A stretch of 64,000 nucleotides of DNA from assembly GCF_001667185.1 (NCBI RefSeq), contig NZ_LZIC01000118.1, positions 1-64,000 of the forward strand, read 5' to 3'. Numbering within the stretch: the stretch's first letter is position 1; every line of letters starts with the position of its first letter. This DNA is from Mycobacterium sp. 852002-50816_SCH5313054-b. Lineage in GTDB: Bacteria > Actinomycetota > Actinomycetes > Mycobacteriales > Mycobacteriaceae. A model generated the notes under the pieces. The model was not told the DNA's origin and did no database searches. It saw only the letters and a program-made list of their open reading frames with translations. Shown one piece after another: positions 52,591 through 60,148 of the stretch. A program made the position numbers and the translations under genes.

Positions 52591-53166
52591 TTAACGAGGG
52601 ACGCACCGACGGCCAAAGAGGGCGAGTAGCTGATCACTTGGCGTAGCGGTCGCCGGTGCCGGCACCGGTTCGGCGAACACGTGTCCGGCCCGCCCGGCCC
52701 GGGCCAGGGGTGGCGAAACCCACAACAGGGCCGACGCAGTCTCCGAGGGAATGGGTCGATCGATCCCGCAGGCCTGGGCGATATCCCACGCGTGCACGGC
52801 CATCTCGATGGCACCCACGTGGACAACGGTTTTGGCGGACAGCGTCCGGCCCTGGATTTCGCACCACCGGCCCCTAGGGCCGGGAGCGGTCTGGTGCGCC
52901 TGGACCGCGAGCACAAAGTCGACGATCGCGGCCCGCACCGCGCCCACCGGATCGGAACGTGCCGCCGGCCCTTCGTCGAAGTCGCGCGCCGCCAGCACGT
53001 CGGCGACCTCCGCCAACGAGGCGCAGACGTGCTGCAGCAGGCGGCGCAGGTCCCACTGTCGACAGGGCGTCGGCGCCGCGAGGTCCGCTTCGCGAACCAG
53101 AAGCAGGTTCTGGAACAGGTAACGGGCCGCCTCTGTCAGCACGGCCCGCTCGTCGGTGTCGGACAC
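52591..53166 (-). CDS. TIGR03086-family (DinB-like) protein
   Basis: The 191-residue protein has PTPCRQWDLRRLLQHVCASL and VHVGAIEMAVHAWDIAQACG, the family's two helical signatures. The GTG at 53166 lies 11 bases after the sigma-factor stop. It may be a thiol-dependent or regulatory partner of that sigma factor. A second family member heads the ArsR operon at 46167. Confidence 0.87.
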   Translation of the reverse strand: MSDTDERAVLTEAARYLFQNLLLVREADLAAPTPCRQWDLRRLLQHVCASLAEVADVLAARDFDEGPAARSDPVGAVRAAIVDFVLAVQAHQTAPGPRGRWCEIQGRTLSAKTVVHVGAIEMAVHAWDIAQACGIDRPIPSETASALLWVSPPLARAGRAGHVFAEPVPAPATATPSDQLLALFGRRCVPR

Positions 53167-53177
53167 GCCCGGAGCCT

Positions 53178-54164
53178 TCAGCTCCCCGGTGCCACGAACG
53201 CCTCGGGCAGCCCGAACTTTGCGACCAGCGCCGCGTCGTTGAAGGCAACGATGCGCGAGATGCGACCGCCGGCCAACGACAGCACGTCCAGCCCATGGGC
53301 GTGAAACGAACCGTCCGGCGCCCGCCGGTACATGGCGAGGGCCGGGGCGCCGTTGGCCTGGGTGGGGGCGAGCCGCCATTGATCCGCGGTGTGCAACACG
53401 ACCCGGGCCAGGAACGCGCACACCGCATCCCGACCGGTGAACCAGGTTGGAATGGGCGGCATTTCGAGCTCGACATCAGCGCGCAGCAGTTCCGCCAATG
53501 CGTCGACGTCGGCGTGTTCGAAGGCGGCCATGTAGCGGTCGAGCACGTCGCGCAGTTCGGGTTCGGTGGGTTCGCCGAGCTCGTCGAGCGTCGGGCCGGC
53601 CTCGGCCAATCGCGCGCGGGCGCGTTGCAGGGCGCTGTTGACCGCCGGGGTGGACGTCTCCAGCATTTCGGCGACTTCGCCGGCCTGCCAACCCAATACG
53701 TCGCGCAACAGCAGGACCGCGCGCTGCAAGGGCGACAAATGCTGCAGGGCGGCGACGAACGCCAACCGGACGCTGCTGCGCACCGACACGACGACCGCGG
53801 GGTCGTCGGTGGCGCCGTACAACAGGCTGTCCGGTGCGGGCTGCAACCACGGGATGTCCGATTGCGCCGGGGCCAGCGCGACTGCCCCGCTGTCGGCCGG
53901 GGCGCCGAGCCCGGAGGGCAGCGGACGCCGCTTGCGGGTCTGCAGCACGTTCAGATACGTGTTCGTGGCGATCTTGTAGAGCCACAGCCGGACTGAGGAC
54001 CGGCCCTCGAACCCCCCGTAGGCCTGCCACGCCCGCAGATAGGTGTCCTGCACGAGATCCTCGCACTCGTCAACGGACCCGAGCATGCGGTAGCAATACG
54101 CCCGCAACTCGGGCCGGTACCGTTCGGCGACCTGTGCGAAATCATCGATGCCGGCGTCCGCCAT
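53178..54164 (-). CDS. ECF sigma factor with C-terminal SnoaL-like domain (SigG/SigJ type)
   Basis: The 328-residue protein has sigma-2 (YCYRMLGSVDECEDLVQDTY, WLYKIATNTYLNVL), sigma-4 (LSPLQRAVLLLRDVLGWQAG) and a SnoaL-like C-terminal domain (about 210-325, MAAFEHADVDALAELLRADV). ECF41/ECF56 sigma factors carry such a domain, which controls activity in place of an anti-sigma factor. The downstream gene is TIGR03086 and the upstream gene DUF899. I see no anti-sigma gene. Confidence 0.92.
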   Translation of the reverse strand: MADAGIDDFAQVAERYRPELRAYCYRMLGSVDECEDLVQDTYLRAWQAYGGFEGRSSVRLWLYKIATNTYLNVLQTRKRRPLPSGLGAPADSGAVALAPAQSDIPWLQPAPDSLLYGATDDPAVVVSVRSSVRLAFVAALQHLSPLQRAVLLLRDVLGWQAGEVAEMLETSTPAVNSALQRARARLAEAGPTLDELGEPTEPELRDVLDRYMAAFEHADVDALAELLRADVELEMPPIPTWFTGRDAVCAFLARVVLHTADQWRLAPTQANGAPALAMYRRAPDGSFHAHGLDVLSLAGGRISRIVAFNDAALVAKFGLPEAFVAPGS

Positions 54165-54176
54165 GCCCAAAGCCTT

Positions 54177-54926
54177 TCACGAGTCGCGGCGTGGCGGCCG
54201 GGGATCGCTGGGGTCGCGCCCGCCCGGGTCGGGGTCGTCCCACCACTGCGGTTGCTGGTCGCCGTAGGCGTCGTGCCAGTTCCACCACGCATACGCGGGG
54301 CTCTGTGGGTAGCCCTCCGGGGAGTCCTCCCAATCCTCTTGCCGCCCAATGGCGGTCATGTCCAGATAACTCCAGGTGGTGCCCAGCGCCTCATCGCCGC
54401 GGTTGTTGATGAAGTACGTACGGAACACCCGTTCGCCGTCGCGGATGAAGGCGTTGGTGCCATGCCACTCGTCGACGCCGAAGTCGCGGTCGAAGTCGTC
54501 GATCATCGTGTACCACGGCATGTGCCATCCCATCCGGGCCTTCACCCGGGCGATGTCGGGCTGGCCGGCGCGGGATGCGAACACCAGCGTGGTGTTACGG
54601 GCGTTCAGATGCGCCAGGTTGCCGATGTGATCGGCGATCATCGAGCAGCCCCGGCACGCATGGTCGGGCCAGCCGTCCACCCCGGGTTCCAGGAACGCCC
54701 GGTAGACGATCAGCTGGCGTCGGCCACCGAACAGGTCCAGCAGGCTGACCCTGCCGTTGGGCCCGTCGAATTGGTAGGGCTTGTCCACCGGCAGCCACGG
54801 CATGCGCCGGCGCTGGGCGGCCAGCGCGTCGCGCGCCCGGGACAGCTCTTTTTCCCTGACCAGCAGCTGCTGGCGCGCGGCCTCCCAGTCCTGCGCCGAG
54901 ACGATCGGGGGTGTCTGCATTTTCAT
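54177..54926 (-). CDS. DUF899 thioredoxin-like protein
   Basis: The 249-residue protein has a thioredoxin fold with CRGC (HACRGCSMIADHIG), PYQFDGPNGRVSLLDLFGGR and TYFINNRGDEALGTTWSYLD. The family is often found beside SnoaL-type ECF sigma factors. Likely redox function, partner unknown. It precedes the sigma gene by 12 bases. Confidence 0.92.
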   Translation of the reverse strand: MKMQTPPIVSAQDWEAARQQLLVREKELSRARDALAAQRRRMPWLPVDKPYQFDGPNGRVSLLDLFGGRRQLIVYRAFLEPGVDGWPDHACRGCSMIADHIGNLAHLNARNTTLVFASRAGQPDIARVKARMGWHMPWYTMIDDFDRDFGVDEWHGTNAFIRDGERVFRTYFINNRGDEALGTTWSYLDMTAIGRQEDWEDSPEGYPQSPAYAWWNWHDAYGDQQPQWWDDPDPGGRDPSDPRPPRRDS

Positions 54927-54956
54927 CGTGAGCCTTTCGTTGTGGTGCAGTACTTT

Positions 54957-55700
54957 TCAGGCGAGCTTCTGCAGCCCCGCGCCGGTCAGGAGGTAACCCG
55001 GAGCAACGCCGGCGGTGTCCGCCCGCGCCAGCTCCACGACGGCCGCACCGGCCGACCCCGGGCTCACCGGCTCGCCGAGCTGCCTGACATATTCCTCCTC
55101 GGATTGACCGTTGCGGGCCGCGTAGGCCCGCACGGCGGGGCGGCCGAGGTCGGTCAGCGGGGTGATCCGCGGCAGCACGGCCGTGAAGGTGATGCCGAGG
55201 CCCGCGCGGTCCGCCTCGTCTTGGGCGTAGCCGCTGATAAACCGTTGGGTGGCTTTGGCGCCGGCGTACCCGCCGCTGAGCGGCGAGCCGGCGAGCGCCG
55301 CGCCGCTGCTGACGACCACCACCGTGCTGCCGGGCCGCAGCGGTTTCAGCAGCGCCTCCCGCAGCCAGTGAAAGGCGATGCGCACGTCGGTGTTCCAGTT
55401 GGCCGAGAACGTCTCCCAGGTGTGGTGCTGCAGCGGGCGAATCAGTGGAGTCGCCCCGGCCACCAAAACCAGAAGGTCCGGATCGTATCGGTCCAGCAGG
55501 CTGCCCGGCACCGAGGCGTCGGCCGCGTCCGCGACGATCGCTTGAACGCTGCCGGCGCCGTCGGGCTCGGGAAACGTTGTCGCGCTGCGGGATACGGCGA
55601 TCACGGAGGCGCCGGCCGTGGCCGTAGCCAGTGCGATGCCCCTGCCCAGCCCGCGGCTTGCGCCGACGACGAGCGCGGTCTTGCCGGATAGGTTGTTCAT
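54957..55700 (-). CDS. Short-chain dehydrogenase/reductase (atypical)
   Basis: The 247-residue protein has VVGASRGLGRGIALA and YAGAK, the catalytic Tyr-x3-Lys, and VVSSGAALAGS before it. AGGAGG-like purines precede the ATG. It is the second gene of the SDR-SDR-DUF899-sigma block. Confidence 0.88.
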   Translation of the reverse strand: MNNLSGKTALVVGASRGLGRGIALATATAGASVIAVSRSATTFPEPDGAGSVQAIVADAADASVPGSLLDRYDPDLLVLVAGATPLIRPLQHHTWETFSANWNTDVRIAFHWLREALLKPLRPGSTVVVVSSGAALAGSPLSGGYAGAKATQRFISGYAQDEADRAGLGITFTAVLPRITPLTDLGRPAVRAYAARNGQSEEEYVRQLGEPVSPGSAGAAVVELARADTAGVAPGYLLTGAGLQKLA

Positions 55701-55721
55701 TGTGTCCTCCTGGTTGTGCGG

Positions 55722-56441
55722 TCAGGCGTGGGTGGCGAGCAGCTGGGCGTACTGCCGCTCCAGCTCCTTGGCGGGGCCGCTGTGCCAGCCCTGGGCGATG
55801 GATTGCGACATGGGATCGGGGAAGATGTCGTGTTCGCCGCGTTGCAAGGCGTCGAAAACCGCGGCGGCGACGGACAGCGGGGTTGTTTTCGGTATGTCGA
55901 GGGCCCGGGTCATGTCGGTGTCCACCGGACCGGTGAAAATCGCGTGGACCCGCACGCCTTGCGGAGCCAGGAGGGCGCGCAGCGACTGGGTGAGGCTGAG
56001 CGCGGCCGCCTTGGAGGCCGAGTAGGCGGGAATCAGCGGCAGGGGCGCCAATGCGTTGACCGACAGGTTGTTGACCACCGCGCCCTGGGATCGAATCAGT
56101 GCCGGCAGGAAGGCCTGCGTCACCGCGTAGGTGCCGAAGAGGTTGACGGCCAGGTGCCGTTCGAGCACCCCGGGATCGCTGAGATCGTCGTAGAGCGCGA
56201 TGCCGGCGTTGTTGATCAGCACGTCAAGCGATCCGGCCGTGGCGACGGCCGCGCGGATCTGCGCGCCGTCGGTCACGTCGAGCGTGAGCGGGACCACCCG
56301 CTCATCGGGCGACGGCGAAACGCCACGCGTGCCGGCGTACACCCGCCGTGCCCCCCTGCGCAGGGCCTCCGCCACGAGGGCCCGGCCGATGCCGCGATTG
56401 GCGCCGGTGATCAGAACTGCTTTGTCCGCGATTGGGTCCAT
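55722..56441 (-). CDS. Short-chain dehydrogenase/reductase
   Basis: The 239-residue classical SDR has TGANRGIGRALV, LINNAGIAL and YSASK. The ATG at 56441 overlaps a TGA of a 20-codon upstream frame. First gene of the block that includes the ECF sigma factor. Confidence 0.92.
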   Translation of the reverse strand: MDPIADKAVLITGANRGIGRALVAEALRRGARRVYAGTRGVSPSPDERVVPLTLDVTDGAQIRAAVATAGSLDVLINNAGIALYDDLSDPGVLERHLAVNLFGTYAVTQAFLPALIRSQGAVVNNLSVNALAPLPLIPAYSASKAAALSLTQSLRALLAPQGVRVHAIFTGPVDTDMTRALDIPKTTPLSVAAAVFDALQRGEHDIFPDPMSQSIAQGWHSGPAKELERQYAQLLATHA

Positions 56442-56503
56442 CACAAGCCTCTCTCAACTGAAAAAGCCCCCACACGGAGGTGCAGGGGCTTCGAACTACT
56501 CAT
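56441..56503 (-). promoter_or_regulatory. Leader with terminator-like hairpin and possible leader peptide
   Basis: On the minus strand an ATG at 56503 opens 20 codons (MSSSKPLHLRVGAFSVERGL) whose TGA overlaps the SDR ATG as TGATG. Within it AAGCCCC (56491-56485) and GGGGCTT (56470-56464) form a stem with an inner CAC/GTG, followed by TTTTT. That is an intrinsic terminator in the operon leader. A TATATG hexamer at 56506-56501 would instead put +1 inside the frame, so translation of the peptide is uncertain. Confidence 0.6.
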
Positions 56504-56670
56504 ATAGACAAGTTCCGAGACCGAAACTCATCGCAACGCGGCACATCGGTTTCGCGCGGCGACGGCGGGACGGACGCACCGTGACCGGGCTCGCCGACCG
56601 TGGGGGCTAGGTACCAAAATCGCCTGGAATTCGTGCGTAGGCCCCACACTCGACGCGTAGGGTACGCGGG

Positions 56671-57138
56671 ATGTCGGGTCGCAAGTTTTCGTTCGAAATC
56701 AACCGCACCAGCAGCGCGCCCGCGGCGACGTTGTTTCGGCTGGTCGCCGACGGTGCCAATTGGTCGAAGTGGGCCAAGCCGATCGTTCTTCACTCGAGTT
56801 GGGCGCGCCAGGGGGATCCGGCGCCGGGGGGCGTCGGGGCCGTCCGCAAGGTCGGGATGTGGCCGCTGCTGGTGCAGGAGGAAACCGTCGCCTACGAGCA
56901 GGACCGCCGCCACGCCTACAAACTGGTCGGGCCGCCCAGCCCGGCCAAGGATTACTTCGGCGAGGTGGTCTTCACCCCGAATCCGTCGGGCGGCACCGAC
57001 ATCCGCTGGACGGGCGAGTTCGTCGAGGGGGCGCGCGGAACGGGTCCGGTGATGCGGGCCGCGCTGGGCGGGGCGGTCCGGTTCTTCTCGGGCCGGCTGG
57101 TGCAGGCGGCCGAGCGCGAGTCAACCGGCGGCCGGTAG
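56671..57138 (+). CDS. SRPBCC-family protein
   Basis: The 155-residue protein has FSFEINRTSSAPAATLFRLV at the start and GEVVFTPNPSGGTDIRWTGEF in the middle, the START/Bet v1-like fold of polyketide cyclase/dehydrase proteins. TAGGGT (56658-56663) lies seven bases before the ATG. Ligand unknown. Divergent from the SDR operon. Confidence 0.88.
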   Translation: MSGRKFSFEINRTSSAPAATLFRLVADGANWSKWAKPIVLHSSWARQGDPAPGGVGAVRKVGMWPLLVQEETVAYEQDRRHAYKLVGPPSPAKDYFGEVVFTPNPSGGTDIRWTGEFVEGARGTGPVMRAALGGAVRFFSGRLVQAAERESTGGR

Positions 57139-57459
57139 CTACGGGCCGGGGTGATCCTCGACCCATTGACCTTGTTGCTCGGCTTGCTGAGCCTGCTGTT
57201 GGGCCTGTTCGTTTTGTTCCTCGGCCTGTTGCATGGACTGCTGCAGCTGTTGCTGAGCCAGCTGTTGCTGCAACTGGGCCTGGTCGTCGCTGTCGTCGGC
57301 GGTGAAGCCGCCGAAGGCGCCACTGACCGGAGCGGCCAGGGCCACGGCGGGGCGCGCCGTGCCGAAAAGCGCAACCGTCGCGAGGACCGCGGCCCCGGCG
57401 AAAATCAGTTGGAGGCGCCGCCATTGCCGACGCGCCGTGCCGGTTTCCTGGATGGTCAT
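57139..57459 (-). CDS. Exported glutamine-rich protein
   Basis: The 106-residue protein has a signal/anchor segment (about 15-40) and a Gln-rich coiled tail (AQLQQQLAQQQLQQSMQQA). The stop abuts that of the convergent SRPBCC gene without a gap. Function unknown. Confidence 0.75.
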   Translation of the reverse strand: MTIQETGTARRQWRRLQLIFAGAAVLATVALFGTARPAVALAAPVSGAFGGFTADDSDDQAQLQQQLAQQQLQQSMQQAEEQNEQAQQQAQQAEQQGQWVEDHPGP

Positions 57460-57661
57460 CCATTGAGGTTCGCGCCCGTGACTAGCTGCCAGCTGAGAAG
57501 TGGCTATCGCAGCAATATGAGTTATTGATCGAAAATGACGGCGCGGTGATCGGAATTCTGGGCTAATGAGGCACGGGCTGAGTTTGAGCGAGACATCGGG
57601 AGGCAAGTTACTCAAGGCGTCGTAGGTGATGCGACGTCGGTCGCTGTGAAGAGGTGAACGA

Positions 57662-58168
57662 ATGAAACGATTCGCTATTTTCGGCATAGTGGCCGCCGCA
57701 TGGCTAGGTCTGAGTGTTCCCGTGGCGCAAGCGGATATCGGCGGGAACGTGCCCGGCCCCGGGTTGTGCGACTACCCCGGCGTGGGGGGATCCGGCATGG
57801 AAATGGGGGCCTACCACTACTGGTGCGACTTCCCGGTTGAGGAGAACGGCAGCCGCTGGCACTGCGAATACGGCGGCGGCGCCGTGCAAGGTGTCGGCGG
57901 AATCAACATCTTCCTGTTCAGCGCTTCGGTCATCACTCCGCTGGGGGCGCTGGAAGGTTCGTGTTCGTTCCGCTGTCCTGACGGTTCGCTGTCGGCCGCG
58001 CCGAACCCGCCCGGCGCATGGAAAAACGCGCTCACCGCGAAGAAATGCGTTCCGGTAGAAGTCGCGCCGACGGCTGAACCGAATACCGCACTGCCGCCCT
58101 GGCCGGGGCAACTTCCAGGGGTAACAAATCCGGCGACCCCCAACCCGGTGACCACGGAAAATCCTTAA
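57662..58168 (+). CDS. Secreted cysteine-containing protein
   Basis: The 168-residue protein has a signal peptide (1-24, AQADI), a mature part with six cysteines (GLCDYPG, YWCDF, HCEYG, GSCSFRC, KKCVP) and a Pro-rich tail. Small exported mycobacterial protein of unknown function. GAGGTGAACGA precedes the ATG. Disulfides are expected. Confidence 0.8.
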   Translation: MKRFAIFGIVAAAWLGLSVPVAQADIGGNVPGPGLCDYPGVGGSGMEMGAYHYWCDFPVEENGSRWHCEYGGGAVQGVGGINIFLFSASVITPLGALEGSCSFRCPDGSLSAAPNPPGAWKNALTAKKCVPVEVAPTAEPNTALPPWPGQLPGVTNPATPNPVTTENP

Positions 58169-58175
58169 GGGCCGT

Positions 58176-59336
58176 TCAGGGCCGTTTCTCGTTTTCGTAT
58201 TTCTTGGCCATGTGCTCGACGGCCTGCAGCTGCGATTGTGCCAGGTCGTCCCGCACCTGCCCGGCCCGCGCCGCGGCGTCCAGCGTCGGCTGCGCCAGGC
58301 CCTGAAAGTGGGGCATGACCTCGGCGGCGAACAGCTCGGCCGATCGCTTGGTGGCCGCGGGGTTCGCCCACTCGTGGCCCATCTGCAGGAAGCAGCCGAA
58401 GCCGCCGGACTGATCCCAGAGCCGCTGCACCTGGGCGCGAGCCCGCTCCGGCGTGCCGATGACGCCCGCCCCGTTGTCGTTGATGACGTCGATCATTTCG
58501 TCGAGCTGCTCGCCCGGCATCGTCATCTGGGGGAACGCCGCCACCTTCTGGAAGTAGTTGAACCACGACTCGATGCCGAATTTCACGTCGGCACGGGCCT
58601 GTTCGTCGGTCTCGGCGATGTGCATGGGCCCGACCAGGCTCCAGTTGCTGCGGTCGACCTGCGTGCCGAAGGCCGCGGCGCGCTCCTCGACGATGTTCCA
58701 GTGATAGGACAGCGCGTCGAAGCCTTCGACGATCAGCGTCGCCCCGATCGATAGCAGCCCGATGCCGTGCTTGCCGGCCAGCCGGGCACCGGTCGGCGAG
58801 GCGACCGCCGCGACCGCCAGCGGTATCCCCCCTTCGGAGTACGGGGCCAGCTGCAACTTGGCGTCAAAAAGCTGATGCGTGGGGGTCTTTGCGCTCACCG
58901 TCTCCCCCGCCAGCAACCGGACGACGATGTCGAGGTTGGTCTCGAGAAGCTCGCGTGTGTCGGTGGGATTCAGCCCGATCATCGCGGAGTCCGTGGGCAG
59001 CGAACCGGGGCCCACCCCCCCGATGATGCGCCCGTGGGTGAGGTGATCCAGCAGCATCAACCGGTCGGCGACCCAGAGCGGGTTGTGGTAGGAGAGCGAA
59101 ATGACCCCGGTCCCAAAACGAATGCGCTTCGCGCGTTCAGCGGCCGCCGCGATGAAGATTTCCGGCGAGCTGATGATCTCGCTGCCGGCGGAGTGATGCT
59201 CGCCGATCCAGGCTTCGTCGAAGCCGAGCGCGTCGAGATGTTCGACGAACTCGAGGTCGCGTTGCAGGGCAAGAGTCGGGTTGGTGCCGGCCCGGTGAAA
59301 CGGGGCGATGAAGTATCCAAACCTGAGCTTGGCCAT
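58176..59336 (-). CDS. LLM-class flavin-dependent oxidoreductase
   Basis: The 386-residue protein has the luciferase-like TIM barrel: FGYFIAPFHRAGTNPTLA, DEAWIGEHHSAGSEIISSPE, and RIRFGTGVISLSYHNPLWVA. Similar to LuxA-like monooxygenases using FMN. AAGGGG precedes the ATG at 59336. Substrate unknown. Confidence 0.92.
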   Translation of the reverse strand: MAKLRFGYFIAPFHRAGTNPTLALQRDLEFVEHLDALGFDEAWIGEHHSAGSEIISSPEIFIAAAAERAKRIRFGTGVISLSYHNPLWVADRLMLLDHLTHGRIIGGVGPGSLPTDSAMIGLNPTDTRELLETNLDIVVRLLAGETVSAKTPTHQLFDAKLQLAPYSEGGIPLAVAAVASPTGARLAGKHGIGLLSIGATLIVEGFDALSYHWNIVEERAAAFGTQVDRSNWSLVGPMHIAETDEQARADVKFGIESWFNYFQKVAAFPQMTMPGEQLDEMIDVINDNGAGVIGTPERARAQVQRLWDQSGGFGCFLQMGHEWANPAATKRSAELFAAEVMPHFQGLAQPTLDAAARAGQVRDDLAQSQLQAVEHMAKKYENEKRP

Positions 59337-59477
59337 GGGGAACCCCTTGCAGTCGAGTTGCGGAGAACCATAACTCAACTCGCCATGGGTTAGGCCAAAA
59401 GGGATTGCTCAGCCGGCGGGGCCAGATTCACATGGCCCCACCGGCTATCGGAGCAAGTCTTCGCCGACGGTCAGCGA

Positions 59478-59885
59478 TCAGTAGCCGCCGCAGAGGTTGC
59501 CGACGCAACCGCCGCCGCCACCCGGTCCGCCGCCGCCACCACCGACGCCGGGGATGCTGCCGCTCCCGCCGCCGGGACCGCCACCGCCGGTCGGGCCACC
59601 GGGCACGCTGCCGCCGCCGCCGCCGGGACCGCCACCGCCGGTCGGGCCACCGGGCACGCTGCCGCCTCCGCCGCCCGGGCCCCCGCCGCCGGTGGGACCA
59701 CCGGGGGCGCCGCCGCCCCCACCCGGTGCGGTGGACGGCGCGATGCTGGACGTAGGAGTGGTGGTGGTCGATGGCGTCGTGCTGCTGCTGGCCGGCCCCT
59801 TATTGCCGCCGCCGCATCCGACCGCCAATACGAGCATGGCCGAACCGCCCACGAGCGCGACGGCGTTCCTGGCTCCAGATCTCAT
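59478..59885 (-). CDS. Glycine/proline-rich repeat lipoprotein
   Basis: The 135-residue protein has a lipoprotein signal with LAVGC, a Thr/Ser-rich spacer and repeats of a 17-residue unit (SVPGGPTGGGGPGGGGG). It ends CVGNLCGGY. Surface-exposed low-complexity protein. Copy number of the repeat should vary between strains. Confidence 0.75.
   Translation of the reverse strand: MRSGARNAVALVGGSAMLVLAVGCGGGNKGPASSSTTPSTTTTPTSSIAPSTAPGGGGGAPGGPTGGGGPGGGGGSVPGGPTGGGGPGGGGGSVPGGPTGGGGPGGGSGSIPGVGGGGGGPGGGGGCVGNLCGGY
59571..59720. repeat. 51-bp tandem repeat
   Basis: Two near-identical 51-bp units (59571-59621 and 59622-59672) are followed by a diverged third (59673 to about 59720). The unit length keeps the reading frame of the lipoprotein. 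Confidence 0.88.
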
Positions 59886-59967
59886 CAGCTTCCCCAATCT
59901 CCCCTCGCACCACACTTATTGCAGTCCACTTCTCCGTACCCCGGCGCGCGCGGCCGCAAACGGCACA

Positions 59968-59999
59968 GGGCCGCCGGATCGAGGTCGATCCAGCGGCCC
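59968..59999 (-). terminator. Hairpin downstream of aceA
   Basis: A 14-bp stem with one mismatch and a four-base loop (59968-59981 with 59986-59999) lies about 150 bases beyond the aceA stop. No U-tract. Possible terminator for aceA. Confidence 0.55.
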
Positions 60000-60148
60000 G
60001 GGTGTATCGGGAGCTAGCAGTTCTCGCCGGAAACGCAGCAGGTCAGAGTCGCCGCATTGCACGCTGCGGCCGGCGCCGCGGACGACGACTGGGTCGCTGG
60101 CGACGCGCTACCCTGGCAGGAACTTTGTGGGGTGACAGTCGCCGGTGA

